Source: M1-B18 sp048264125 (GTDB lineage: Bacteria > Bacillota > Clostridia > Peptostreptococcales > Natronincolaceae). Taken from it: a stretch of DNA of 64,000 nt. The stretch spans positions 124,001 to 188,000 of the forward strand of contig JBLXDM010000009.1 of NCBI GenBank assembly GCA_048264125.1. Direction: 5' to 3'. The notes under the pieces are model-generated. The model was given only the letters and a program-made list of their open reading frames with translations, searched no databases and was not told where the DNA came from. The translations under genes and the position numbers were made by a program. Of this stretch, positions 8,356-17,599 are shown piece by piece (position 1 is the stretch's first letter; every line of letters starts with the position of its first letter).

Positions 8356-11300
8356 ATGTCTACTGTGGCTACACGAAAAATCTATCATGAAATATGCTCC
8401 TTGCTGTTAAATCCAAATCTGGTAAAGCAGTTTGGACTAAACAAGGAAAGGGTAAAGCATTATGTCGAGGGCACAGCCTTTATACAGCAGCTATCTGAGA
8501 TTTTTTCCAGACAGGACTTCAGCTGTCAGGCTGTTTATTCACTATGCCGTGATATTCTGGAGGAGCTCTGGGGTGATACCTCCCCCGCCAATATCCTTTA
8601 TTACATATATCAGTACACCCTCAGCAAATCCTTTCCCAATTCTACTGAAATCGACTTGAAGACGGAATGGAATAATGCCTGTGAATATTATCTCTATGTG
8701 CTGAGGCTTTTTTGCAATTACCAGAAAAAGTCCGCCGACAATACCCTGCAAAGCAAATACCCCCTTCAGCTGTTGACGGAGGAGGAGGCTTCCAAATACA
8801 AAATTTCCAATGAATACAAGCATTTTGTAAACGTCTTTAATAGAGAATATATATATGAAATGATGAAGCTAAATCAAGAGGTGGTTAAGCATAATACCCT
8901 TGACCATATCTGCGGCGTCCATCGATTGGCGCTTTTTATCGGACGTCAGCTCTTTGAGGCTGGCATTCCGGTAGACCTCGGCAGAGTTTCCGGGGCTGCT
9001 GCAGGCCATGATCTTGGAAAATTCGGCTGTAGGAGCTGGGAGTCCCGAAGGGTTGCTTATCTTCATTACTATTATACGGACATGTGGTTCAAGAGACATA
9101 ATATCCCATATATAGGCCACACCGCTCTTAATCATTCGGTTTGGGATTTGGAGCTGGAAAATCTTGCGATTGAATCCCTTATTTTAATCTACTCTGATTT
9201 CAGAGTTAAGAATATAACCGAGGCGGGTAAAACCGAAATGTCTATCGTTGGCCTGAAGGAATCCTTCGACGTCATCCTCAATAAGCTGGATAACCTAGAT
9301 GATAAAAAGGAGAAACGCTATAGACGTGTCTATTATAAGCTGAGGGACTTTGAGGAATATATCTTACAGTTGGGGATAGCTGTTGATCTCCAGCAAACTG
9401 CAGTAATGGAGCTGAAAGCAAAGCAGTACTACTCCCTGATGAAGGGGGAGGAAATTACTCAGCACCTAAAGTATATGTCTATCCACCACAATATAAATCT
9501 TATGCATAAGCTGAAGGATGAGACCTCCTTAAATGAAATACTGGAGCTGGCCAGAAGCCAGAAGGACCCCAAGATACTAAGGGAGTATCTGGATATTTTT
9601 CAGGAATACTCCACCTATCTTACTCAAAAGCAAAAGCTGATCACCATTAAGTTTCTATATGAAAAGCTGGTGCATTCGGAGGAGGACATTCGTCGGCATG
9701 CGGCAGAGCTGATGGGTAACTTGATTGCCATGCTGGATGAGGATTACCGCAAGGAAATCCCAGATGGTTTGATGCTGGAGCTGTCTGAAATAACAAGCGT
9801 AGAGCTTCTGGACCAATATCTCAAGCTATTTGTCACCCCTGACCATAAGATGATACCCCTACATAGGATGTGGATTGGCTACAGTCTTCAAATACTAATC
9901 AAGGCCCTTTTCGAAGGCTGCAAGAAAAACCAGGTTCAGGACTTTAAAGCCGTTATCCTTAAGTATTACGACAAGAGCATTCTGTATCAGCTGGATATCA
10001 ATGTCTACTTACTTGGGGCAATAAAGCATATTCCTATAACTGCAGATGACCCATCACTGGCAATCCTGTTTGACTATTTGGACATGGCCTTGAATCTGAA
10101 GGATGGGGACCTTAAAATTTTATCTCTAGATACAATATATCGTCTGATGGACATCATCAGTGAGAAGCCCGACTTTGTAGAAAGAATATCCGCCCTCTGT
10201 CTTAACGCTGACAGGCTTTCAGATGACACGCCTGCTGAGAACTATTTAAAGCTGAAAATAGCTGAAAGTCTCTCATTAAATTCAGCGCTGCTTCAGCTTT
10301 ACAGAGAGGCTGCCTTTCAGAAGGTGGAGAATATTTCTGATATATTCCTCAGCAATTTAAAGACAGCAACCAATTGGATTACGAAAAAGGTTCAGGTCCA
10401 AATGCTGACGGAGTATTTCCTTCAAAACAGGAGCAATGGATTGTATACTGCCATGCATTATTGTAATCTACTGAAGGTCAGTGCTATTGAGAGCGTAAGA
10501 AATAGTGCCGGAAGAGCACTGGTGGAAATCATACCCTACCTTCCCTTTGAGCAGAGGAACGACATAGCAATTGAGCTATTGAGGGCTTTGGAGATTGAGG
10601 GCTATCAATTTACAAAGTATATTCCCAGCTATTTGGGACAAATAACAGTATTTTTGAAGCCCTACGAGCTGGATGAGTTGATTGAGGATCTGGCTGAAAA
10701 AACAAAGCATTCAAATATTCAAATAAATTCGCTATTGCTTAAAACGGTTGGCATTTTAATTTCAAATTATCCCAAATACTGTGAGCACTTTCCCGAGGAT
10801 GACAGCATCAATCAGAGCAGATTGACAAAATTGCTGGGTATACTTTTAAATGGACTGGTGCATGACGACATTCAAATACGTCAGATATCCTTTGGGGTTA
10901 TTGGCAAGGAGGTTTTCGGCTCCAAACAGCTGACCCTAGAAAATAAGCATAATATTCTCCAGCTTGTCGGCAAAAAAATATTAACTCTGTTGGCGGATAC
11001 ACAGGAAAACGAGCTATTATTTCTAACGAACTCAGCCGGATTAAATCATATATATCGTTTTATTTCCGACTATAGCTTTTTGATGGGAGCCATCAGTATT
11101 ACATCCCCTAAAAAAATAGCCTTTTTCCCCGGCACCTTTGACCCCTTTACCTCTGGTCATAAGGAGATCGCAAAGGCCATCAGAGGCTTTGGCTTCGAGG
11201 TATTTCTAGCGGTAGATGAGTTTTCATGGTCAAAGCGAACTCAGCCAAACCTGATAAGAAAAAATGTAATCAATATGTCTATTGCCGATGAAATGGATAT

Positions 11301-13284
11301 ATATCTATATCCGGAGGATTTTCCTACAAATCTAGCAAATGCGGAGGATTTAAAAAGGCTGGCGGAGAATTTCCAGGATAGGGCATATATCGCGGTGGGT
11401 AGCGATGTTATTACTAACGCATCTGCCTACAAGGAGCCAATGACGGAGTATTCCATTCATAGCTTTCCTCATATCGTCTTTGAACGGCATGACAGAGAAT
11501 ATCCGCCGGAGCATGGACATATGCTTTCGGAGGCCATCAATCAGATCAATGCGCCGGTAATACGGCTGAATCTGCCTCCCCAATATGAGGATATAAGCTC
11601 AACGCAGATAAGGACCTATATAGACGAGAACAGAGATATATCAAAGCTAATTGACCCAATGGCTCAGAAGTATATATACGAAAACAGCTTATATAGAAAA
11701 GAGCCCCAATACAAGTCTGTCGTTCAAACAATTTCAATGCATATAGAGGTCATAGAGGAGTATAATGAGGATCTGGTTTATGCCATAGCTAAGGAATTTC
11801 ACCAGTCTTCAAAGGCTATAGCCGAAAAAATCAAAAGGATTTTGGAAAAGCCCTATGGCAGATTAGTAGTAATCCGAGAGCTACAGGAGAACAAAGGCCT
11901 GCTGGCCTATGCTGCCTTCCATTGGGTTCCGTCGGATATGCTGTACAAGGAATTTAACAATAGTAAGATCACGGAATATATAAGGGAGAATTATTCCGGT
12001 AGAATTATTCTTATTGACGGTATATATGTCGACAGAAATAAAACTACAGACAGCCTTTATCAGATCGTACTAACAGAGGCGCTGGCCCATTGTCTGAAGG
12101 AGGACTTTGGCTATTGCGTATACGAAAACAAAATTGACGGCTATAATTCTCAGGAGCTATTGGATATATTGAAGCTCAACGGCTATCAGATGCTGCCCTT
12201 TAATGACCGACAGCACCCGACCTTTGCAGTGAATATGACTAACCCCATAACCCTGAGCCTAGACGTTGAAACAATGATAAAGGAGCCCTTCAGAAGCAAT
12301 TATAATGTAAAAAAATGCATTTTGAAGACCAGAAGAAGGCTGCAGGAGGCTCTGACAAAGCTATATCCAGGAAATTTGGTTCTATCCTTTGACAGAAATG
12401 TACTGGACGAGACCCTTGTCAGAAAAATATGCAAGGAAAACGGCGTTCCCCATGTTTCACTAAATCCAAGGAGTCTAGGGCCTATGATGTGTGTGCCCTT
12501 CGGCAACATTTTGAACAGGTCCATAGTGCCCAATACCGTCACTAAATCTCTCCATACGGAAAAGATGTTTGTGCCGGATATGTCCACCTTTAAGATAGGG
12601 GCCTATCCCTTCTATCTGGACCTAAAAAATCAGATAAAAATGATACGATCCTTTAACCGGCCTGTAATTTTAGTTGATGACCTGTTGAACAAGGGATATC
12701 GTATAAAGGCCTTGGCACCGCTGCTGCGGGAGGAATCTATTGAGGTTAAAAGGATTATTGTGGGAATACTGTCGGGTAGAGGTAAGGAATTGATGGAAAT
12801 TCAAAACCGACAGGTGGATAGCGCCTATTTCATACCAAAGCTGAGGCTGTGGTTTAATGAGCATCTGCTATATCCCTTTATAGGAGGAGATACCCTATGG
12901 CGTGGAATTAATCCTCAGCAAAATTTACTATCCTCCATCAACTTGATACTGCCTTATACCTCTCCCCACTTTATAAAGGGGGTCTCCAGTAATGCCATCT
13001 ATCAATTGTCGGAGACGGCTATAGAAAATGCCATCGAGATTCTGGAGGTTTTGGAGATGGAATATCAGAAGACAAACGAAAGAAAGCTGACTCTGTCCTT
13101 TATGGGGGAGGTATTTATGTTTCCCCGTTGTCCGGATCATGGAGAGGATATGTTCTATGACCTTAACATTAATCCCTCCAGCTACCTAAAAAATGATCTG
13201 GAGCTTTTAAAAAGGATGGAGCATAGCATCATCACAGGTGATATTAGGAGGGAAGAATATGCATTATTATCGTTACGAGACTAA
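8356..13284 (+). CDS. Giant multidomain protein: HD, helical repeats, nucleotidyltransferase, GNAT-like, PRTase-like
   Basis: The protein has 1642 residues, with no signal peptide or membrane helix. In order: an HD phosphohydrolase-like domain (about 175-290, with AGHDLGK at 216-222, His255, His260 and Asp281); HEAT-like helical repeats (about 380-890); a nucleotidyltransferase domain (about 918-1110) with GTFDPFTSGH, a TxGH variant typical of phosphopantetheine-type adenylyltransferases, and ISSTQIR at 1080-1086; a probable GNAT acetyltransferase domain (about 1140-1290); and a phosphoribosyltransferase-like domain with the PRPP-loop phrase VILVDDLLNKG (near 1437-1447). I cannot name it. The mix points to nucleotide or NAD-type cofactor metabolism. 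The ATG at 8356 follows GGGGGG closely; a TTG 30 codons earlier lies inside the repeat. It overlaps the next gene by 26 bases. Confidence 0.9.
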   Translation: MSTVATRKIYHEICSLLLNPNLVKQFGLNKERVKHYVEGTAFIQQLSEIFSRQDFSCQAVYSLCRDILEELWGDTSPANILYYIYQYTLSKSFPNSTEIDLKTEWNNACEYYLYVLRLFCNYQKKSADNTLQSKYPLQLLTEEEASKYKISNEYKHFVNVFNREYIYEMMKLNQEVVKHNTLDHICGVHRLALFIGRQLFEAGIPVDLGRVSGAAAGHDLGKFGCRSWESRRVAYLHYYYTDMWFKRHNIPYIGHTALNHSVWDLELENLAIESLILIYSDFRVKNITEAGKTEMSIVGLKESFDVILNKLDNLDDKKEKRYRRVYYKLRDFEEYILQLGIAVDLQQTAVMELKAKQYYSLMKGEEITQHLKYMSIHHNINLMHKLKDETSLNEILELARSQKDPKILREYLDIFQEYSTYLTQKQKLITIKFLYEKLVHSEEDIRRHAAELMGNLIAMLDEDYRKEIPDGLMLELSEITSVELLDQYLKLFVTPDHKMIPLHRMWIGYSLQILIKALFEGCKKNQVQDFKAVILKYYDKSILYQLDINVYLLGAIKHIPITADDPSLAILFDYLDMALNLKDGDLKILSLDTIYRLMDIISEKPDFVERISALCLNADRLSDDTPAENYLKLKIAESLSLNSALLQLYREAAFQKVENISDIFLSNLKTATNWITKKVQVQMLTEYFLQNRSNGLYTAMHYCNLLKVSAIESVRNSAGRALVEIIPYLPFEQRNDIAIELLRALEIEGYQFTKYIPSYLGQITVFLKPYELDELIEDLAEKTKHSNIQINSLLLKTVGILISNYPKYCEHFPEDDSINQSRLTKLLGILLNGLVHDDIQIRQISFGVIGKEVFGSKQLTLENKHNILQLVGKKILTLLADTQENELLFLTNSAGLNHIYRFISDYSFLMGAISITSPKKIAFFPGTFDPFTSGHKEIAKAIRGFGFEVFLAVDEFSWSKRTQPNLIRKNVINMSIADEMDIYLYPEDFPTNLANAEDLKRLAENFQDRAYIAVGSDVITNASAYKEPMTEYSIHSFPHIVFERHDREYPPEHGHMLSEAINQINAPVIRLNLPPQYEDISSTQIRTYIDENRDISKLIDPMAQKYIYENSLYRKEPQYKSVVQTISMHIEVIEEYNEDLVYAIAKEFHQSSKAIAEKIKRILEKPYGRLVVIRELQENKGLLAYAAFHWVPSDMLYKEFNNSKITEYIRENYSGRIILIDGIYVDRNKTTDSLYQIVLTEALAHCLKEDFGYCVYENKIDGYNSQELLDILKLNGYQMLPFNDRQHPTFAVNMTNPITLSLDVETMIKEPFRSNYNVKKCILKTRRRLQEALTKLYPGNLVLSFDRNVLDETLVRKICKENGVPHVSLNPRSLGPMMCVPFGNILNRSIVPNTVTKSLHTEKMFVPDMSTFKIGAYPFYLDLKNQIKMIRSFNRPVILVDDLLNKGYRIKALAPLLREESIEVKRIIVGILSGRGKELMEIQNRQVDSAYFIPKLRLWFNEHLLYPFIGGDTLWRGINPQQNLLSSINLILPYTSPHFIKGVSSNAIYQLSETAIENAIEILEVLEMEYQKTNERKLTLSFMGEVFMFPRCPDHGEDMFYDLNINPSSYLKNDLELLKRMEHSIITGDIRREEYALLSLRD

Positions 13285-14497
13285 ATATCTCCTTTCGCTT
13301 GAGGAATACTCTGGCTTAATCCCCGTAGCTGAGGAGGAGGTCGCTACATTTGACGGTATGCTATATTTTCTTAAAAGAATGCCCTTTCTGCAAACCAGGA
13401 GTCAATACTGTCTGTCTGATGCAGCCTTGCTTACCTCCCAGGAGGAGGGCTTAGGACTACTGTTAAAGCAGCCATCAACGGAGGACTCTTTCCCCGGCTG
13501 GCTTCAGGAAAAAATAAATAATCGGAGTGTCTCTGTAATAAATACTGAATATCCCCGCTGGCAGCAGCTATTAGAAAATAAGCACCCAACAGCTTGGAGA
13601 ATTAATCTGGCAGGCCTTGGAGATGTGGGAGGCAGCCTACTGGTGGGCCTTCGGCTGCTGGGGGGAAATAGCATCGATTCTATTGGCATTTATGACCGTG
13701 ATGAAAATAAGCTTCAGCGTTGGGAATATGAAATAAATCAAATTACTGATTTTCAACAGAGCAAACGTCCGGCGGTATTTCCGGTGGCATATGAGGATAT
13801 ATTTAGCTGCGATATGTTTGTCTTTTGCATAGCCGCCAGAGTTCCGGCCATAGGCGAAGAGGCCATCGATGTAAGGATGGCGCAATTTGAGGCCAATGCA
13901 AAAATTGTTTCAGAATATGCTGCATTGGCGGCAGAAAAGGGCTTTAAGGGTATATTTGCCGTTGTCTCAGATCCGGTGGATTTATTATGTAAGGCTGCCT
14001 TATTTGCCGGCAATGAAGGCAGTGCAAAGGCTGCTGGTAGGGGTCTGGCTCCCGAGCAAATAAGAGGCTATGGTCTGGGGGTTATGAATGCCAGAGCCCT
14101 CTATTATGCGGAGAAAAGCCCTGATTTAATTCACTATAAATCAGAAGGAAGAGCCTATGGTCCCCATGGAGAGGGGCTTGTTATTGCCGACAGCATCCTA
14201 AATTATGACGATGAAAAATCCTTAATTTTAACTGAAAGGGCCAGAGCAGCAAATCTAGAGGTGAGAAAAGCGGGCTTCAAGCCATATATAGCCCCTGCCC
14301 TTTCCTCCGGTGCCCTCTCTATATTAAGCACCATCCGAGGTGAATGGCATTATAGTGCCACCTATATGGGAGGCGTGTACATGGGGGCAAAGAATAGACT
14401 TCTGCCTGCTGGAACAGAAGTAGAAGCCCTTGAGTTTCCTCAGCAATTAATCGATAGGCTAAATACAACCTATCATCATTTAAGGAGCATAATATGA
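13259..14497 (+). CDS. Malate/lactate-dehydrogenase-like NAD-binding protein with an extra N-terminal domain
   Basis: The protein has 413 residues. The first 110 or so are unfamiliar. The rest follows the LDH/MDH plan: a Rossmann start GLGDVGGSL (about 118-126), a loop DMFVFCIAARVPAIGE in place of the usual substrate loop, VSDPVDLL matching the family's V-T-N-P-V-D, and PHGEG (near 302) at the position of the catalytic His. The Asn of the NPVD motif is replaced, so the substrate may differ from the classical 2-oxo acids. The ATG at 13259 has TAGGAGGG seven bases upstream. It overlaps both neighbours, and I infer that the three products work together. Confidence 0.85.
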   Translation: MHYYRYETKYLLSLEEYSGLIPVAEEEVATFDGMLYFLKRMPFLQTRSQYCLSDAALLTSQEEGLGLLLKQPSTEDSFPGWLQEKINNRSVSVINTEYPRWQQLLENKHPTAWRINLAGLGDVGGSLLVGLRLLGGNSIDSIGIYDRDENKLQRWEYEINQITDFQQSKRPAVFPVAYEDIFSCDMFVFCIAARVPAIGEEAIDVRMAQFEANAKIVSEYAALAAEKGFKGIFAVVSDPVDLLCKAALFAGNEGSAKAAGRGLAPEQIRGYGLGVMNARALYYAEKSPDLIHYKSEGRAYGPHGEGLVIADSILNYDDEKSLILTERARAANLEVRKAGFKPYIAPALSSGALSILSTIRGEWHYSATYMGGVYMGAKNRLLPAGTEVEALEFPQQLIDRLNTTYHHLRSII

Positions 14498-15552
14498 TAG
14501 ATGTTATAATTCCCAGCAGACCCACGGAAAATTTAAAAAGAATGCTATCGGCAATTGACCCCCTACCCCATCGTCTACACACAGATAAAGACCAGCTTCC
14601 GGAGCTGACCAATCGAAGGCTGCTTTTTGCTGCTGAGGTGGGCTCCAGCGGCTTTGATCTGCCTATGCTGGAGGTTTTTGAGATGCTTTCTAACAGAGGT
14701 CCCCATGCCTTGAAGGGCTCTACTGCAGCACTGATGATCAGCAGCCCCAATCAGCTCTATACTAAGACAGCCGCCGCACATTACACCCTTCTTGCCAATC
14801 GGCTGGGCTGCAGATTTCTAGGCCATTCCTTGCTTGAAGCGACGCAGGATCTGTCTAATTTTCTAACATGGCAGAAGATTACCCCCCTGAGCCTGGAGGA
14901 TATATCCCTTCAGCAGGCAAGGCAGCTGCTTCAGCGGCTTGAGGAATACGATCCCAGACCCCTTGCAATGCCTAAGCTGCTGGCACTTCATTCCAGCAGT
15001 AGGAGCACCTCCAATACCCTTATGCTGTGGTCTATGATTAAGGAGGAGCTAGGTGACTATGATATCGAGGAGATACATATAGAAAACGGCTCTGTATATG
15101 ATTGCTATGGCTGCAGCTTCAAGGCCTGTGTAAGCTATGGTCTAAAGGATAGCTGCTACTATGGCGGCGTTATGACAGAGGAAATTTTGCCAGCCATAGA
15201 GAAGGCCGACGTCCTTGTGTGGATATGCCCTAATTATAACGATGCGGTCTCCTCCAATCTGACGGCAGTAATAAATCGACTTACGACCCTTTATCGAAAA
15301 ATAAAGTTTTACGATAAAACTGTATTTGCTGTAATCGTTTCCGGGAATTCCGGCAGCGACTCCATAGCTAGACAGCTTATAGATGCCCTGAATATAAATA
15401 AGGGCTTTCAGCTGCCTCCAAATTTCGCCATCATGGAGACCGCCAACGACAGAGGCGCTATCCTAAAGGTTGAGGGCATCAGGGAAAGGGCCAGAGCCTT
15501 TGCAGAGAATATAAAGGGTGAAATAAAGGCCGATAAAGGGGATATTGGTTAA
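14494..15552 (+). CDS. NADPH-dependent FMN reductase-like protein with a Cys cluster
   Basis: The protein has 352 residues. An unrecognised N-terminal half of about 165 residues is followed by a flavodoxin-like NADPH:FMN reductase domain beginning LLALHSSSRSTSNTL, where the Ser-rich loop would bind FMN phosphate. Cys204, Cys207, Cys212 and Cys221 form a CX2CX4CX8C motif like that of iron-sulfur flavoproteins, so an Fe-S cluster is possible. The start ATG overlaps the stop of the preceding gene (ATGA), so the two are translationally coupled. A strong hairpin follows. The protein probably supplies or accepts electrons for the dehydrogenase-like partner; this is inference. Confidence 0.85.
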   Translation: MIDVIIPSRPTENLKRMLSAIDPLPHRLHTDKDQLPELTNRRLLFAAEVGSSGFDLPMLEVFEMLSNRGPHALKGSTAALMISSPNQLYTKTAAAHYTLLANRLGCRFLGHSLLEATQDLSNFLTWQKITPLSLEDISLQQARQLLQRLEEYDPRPLAMPKLLALHSSSRSTSNTLMLWSMIKEELGDYDIEEIHIENGSVYDCYGCSFKACVSYGLKDSCYYGGVMTEEILPAIEKADVLVWICPNYNDAVSSNLTAVINRLTTLYRKIKFYDKTVFAVIVSGNSGSDSIARQLIDALNINKGFQLPPNFAIMETANDRGAILKVEGIRERARAFAENIKGEIKADKGDIG

Positions 15553-15558
15553 TAAAGT

Positions 15559-15591
15559 GGCACCTTGCATTTTGCGAAAATGCAAGGTGCC
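15559..15591 (+). terminator. Hairpin ending the three-gene cassette
   Basis: A perfect 15-bp stem (GGCACCTTGCATTTT with its complement) and a 3-base loop GCG lie 7 bases after the stop. The T run is poor (TTGTAAAAT), so it may act as a 3' stabiliser or a weak terminator. Confidence 0.65.
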
Positions 15592-15636
15592 TTGTAAAAT
15601 TCAAAAACTTCATATGAATAAGTAATGCTCAATGCT

Positions 15637-15710
15637 TCAATCTAACTCTATAAGCTCTCCTACATGATCGATCATAAAAGCAGGATATTATCAGATCCAA
15701 GTTGATTCCC
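15637..15710 (-). pseudogene. Remnant of a HAD-family hydrolase C-terminus
   Basis: On the minus strand the fragment reads GNQLGSDN, then after a one-base shift PAFMIDHVGELIELD and a stop. The pattern K/N-P-x-F-x-I-D-H-x-x-E-L-x-x-L is typical of the last residues of HAD phosphatases. No start, no ribosome site and no upstream part of the gene remain, so this is the tail of a decayed gene. The rest of the 159-base gap shows nothing. Confidence 0.45.
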
Positions 15711-15711
15711 T

Positions 15712-16173
15712 TTACTTTCCATTAATTACGCTTACAAGCTTACCTATGTAATAAGTAGTTATACAATAAAGCATACCAAAGCCTATATTTATAAGCATGA
15801 ACAGCAATCTCAAGGCAATTTGTGGCCTAAGCATGTACAGATATGCAGTGGTTGCTATAGCGGTAATAGTCAAAATAATGCTTCTGAGACTCATATTTAG
15901 CACTTTTCCACTGATGAAGGAATAAACCTCCAGCAGCATACCCATAAAAACCAATGCCAACAGCTGGAATATATTATAGTTGATCTCTGCCAAAGCCCTA
16001 GTTGATTCATCGTATAGGCTATAGGGGTCTAAACCTCTAATGGCTGTAGGTGCTGCCATCAAAATTATGATTAGCGCTATAGCAAAGCTTAAGAGGTAAA
16101 GGATATGTGTGATTATTGCTTTTAGCTTAACTGCTCTCTTTACCAAAAAACTCAGCCCCTTTTTCTTTAGCAT
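15712..16173 (-). CDS. Unknown small integral membrane protein
   Basis: The protein has 153 residues with about four hydrophobic segments (roughly 20-42, 68-85, 98-115 and 122-145) and a Lys-rich N-terminus, so the N-terminus should face the cytoplasm. No family was recognised. It begins 7 bases after the flavodoxin stop without a clear ribosome site, so its translation may depend on the upstream gene. Base use matches the neighbours. Confidence 0.65.
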   Translation of the reverse strand: MLKKKGLSFLVKRAVKLKAIITHILYLLSFAIALIIILMAAPTAIRGLDPYSLYDESTRALAEINYNIFQLLALVFMGMLLEVYSFISGKVLNMSLRSIILTITAIATTAYLYMLRPQIALRLLFMLINIGFGMLYCITTYYIGKLVSVINGK

Positions 16174-16180
16174 ACAAAGG

Positions 16181-16672
16181 CTATATTTTTAAGCTCCTAG
16201 CCCAATTTATAGCCTGCTGCCTCTGCTCCTGCAGATTATTTTTTATGGGGTCCTTAAAGCCCATTTCCCCTATAAAGCTATTTTGGGGCAACAGCCTTTT
16301 AATATTTTCATGGGTTTTACCACTGGAACCCCCAAAGCAGCTGAAGATTGCAATTTTTTTATTTTTCAAGGGGTATTGATGTAAAAAGGTATTCAGTGCA
16401 GGTGCATAGGTACTTGCCCAAACAGGTGTACCCAATATAACGGTATCAAAGGCATTTGGGTCGATATCAAAGGCTTGAAGCATTGGTTTTTCCTTAAATA
16501 TGATCTGCTTCCCGCCCCAGATATACTTACCGAAGCCGCTGCCGGAAACATCCTTGACTGGCTTTAGCTCCAGCAGGGTTCCACCAATGGCCTCTGCTAT
16601 AGCTTCAGCTATTGCCCTTGTATTCCCTTCAAGTGAATAAAATACAACTAGTTTTTTTCCTCCATTATCCAT
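16181..16672 (-). CDS. Flavodoxin
   Basis: The protein has 163 residues. The N-terminal strand and phosphate loop (VVFYSLEGNTRAIAEAIAE) bind the FMN phosphate, and the later loops GTPVWASTYAPAL and FSCFGGSSGKT would flank the isoalloxazine ring. It is a soluble one-electron carrier or a flavodoxin-like quinone/disulfide reductase. It is a long-chain-like variant without extra domains. The ribosome site AAGGAGG is well placed. It follows the phosphodiesterase gene by 15 bases, in a likely operon of small housekeeping genes. Confidence 0.9.
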   Translation of the reverse strand: MDNGGKKLVVFYSLEGNTRAIAEAIAEAIGGTLLELKPVKDVSGSGFGKYIWGGKQIIFKEKPMLQAFDIDPNAFDTVILGTPVWASTYAPALNTFLHQYPLKNKKIAIFSCFGGSSGKTHENIKRLLPQNSFIGEMGFKDPIKNNLQEQRQQAINWARSLKI

Positions 16673-16687
16673 ATTATCAGTTCCTCC

Positions 16688-17182
16688 TTATTTTAAGGCC
16701 TTTAAGCAAAGCCTTGCTTCCATACCTGACGCCATTATTTCCAGTATAATATATGAATAGTATTTTTCCCGTCTTTTACTGGTGGGAGAGCCGGGATTTA
16801 ATAAGAGCACATTGTTCTTAGTCTGAATTAGAGGCTGATGGCTGTGTCCAAATATGATAATGTCTACGCCTTCATCCTCAAAGACCTCTAATGCCCTTTC
16901 TACGGTGGTTTTCTTTGAGCCGTCACCATGAATAAGCCCCAGCCTGTAGCCCATGAGCTCGATAATTTCCTTTTGATTAAGGGCCCCCCTGACCGAGTCA
17001 CAATCGGCATTTCCCTTGACGCCTATAAAGCCGCTGTGTCGCCTTAATACCTCAAGGGCCTCGTAGGAGGTATAATCCCCTGCATGTAGGATGTAATCAC
17101 AGTCCTCCAGCTCTTTAACTAAATCCTCCAAGGATTCAAGACTGCCTTTTATATGGGTGTCGGCAATGATCCCCAGCCTCAT
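16688..17182 (-). CDS. YfcE/MJ0936-type metallophosphodiesterase
   Basis: The protein has 164 residues, the normal family length. The metal ligands of the calcineurin-like fold are all visible: ADTH (D-x-H), HAGD, GNAD, IHGDG and FGHSH. Family members hydrolyse phosphodiester bonds with Mn or Ni as cofactor, and their natural substrate is often unknown. Its start overlaps the end of the Nudix gene by four bases, so the two are likely translated together. Confidence 0.93.
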   Translation of the reverse strand: MRLGIIADTHIKGSLESLEDLVKELEDCDYILHAGDYTSYEALEVLRRHSGFIGVKGNADCDSVRGALNQKEIIELMGYRLGLIHGDGSKKTTVERALEVFEDEGVDIIIFGHSHQPLIQTKNNVLLLNPGSPTSKRREKYYSYIILEIMASGMEARLCLKALK

Positions 17183-17583
17183 AGAAATATGGCCTCCTTG
17201 AAGGTCATCAAGGCCCTCTTGGAGGGGGAGAACATGTGGAGGTGGTTTACTGCCTCTTCATACTCATACCATTTAAGCGCCAAAAGCTCCTCTCCATCTG
17301 CCCTTGGAGTACCCTCGTAGCTCCTACAGAGGTAGATAAGGGGCTCCACCAGCCGTTCCTCTCCCTTTACCAATGCATAGTCCTGAATCCTGCCAAGCTC
17401 CTCCATATGTATAGCCCTTATACCAAATTCCTCCATTAGCTCCCGAAGGGCAGCCTCATAGAAGCCTTCTTTGTCCTCCAGCTTTCCCCCTGCTAGGCCC
17501 CAGCCCTGTCCGTCGGACCTTTTACCCAGCAGCACCCTATTATTATTTTCTATTACAATGCCACAGCATCTATCCAGCTTCAT
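17179..17583 (-). CDS. Nudix hydrolase
   Basis: The protein has 134 residues. The Nudix box is complete: GGKLEDKEGFYEAALREL continues into MEEFGI, which gives G-x5-E-x7-R-E-x2-E-E-x-G-I. It should hydrolyse a nucleoside diphosphate derivative. The N-terminal phrase GIVIENNNRVLLGKR resembles MutT-like house-cleaning enzymes, but the substrate cannot be told. GGAGG precedes the ATG. It overlaps the following phosphodiesterase gene by four bases. Confidence 0.92.
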   Translation of the reverse strand: MKLDRCCGIVIENNNRVLLGKRSDGQGWGLAGGKLEDKEGFYEAALRELMEEFGIRAIHMEELGRIQDYALVKGEERLVEPLIYLCRSYEGTPRADGEELLALKWYEYEEAVNHLHMFSPSKRALMTFKEAIFL

Positions 17584-17599
17584 TCTTTTTTCCTCCGAT

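Noticed and set aside
13259..14497. Ordinary malate or lactate dehydrogenase
   Set aside because: It has an extra N-terminal region of about 110 residues, a changed substrate loop and no Asn in the NPVD motif, and it overlaps two unusual genes.
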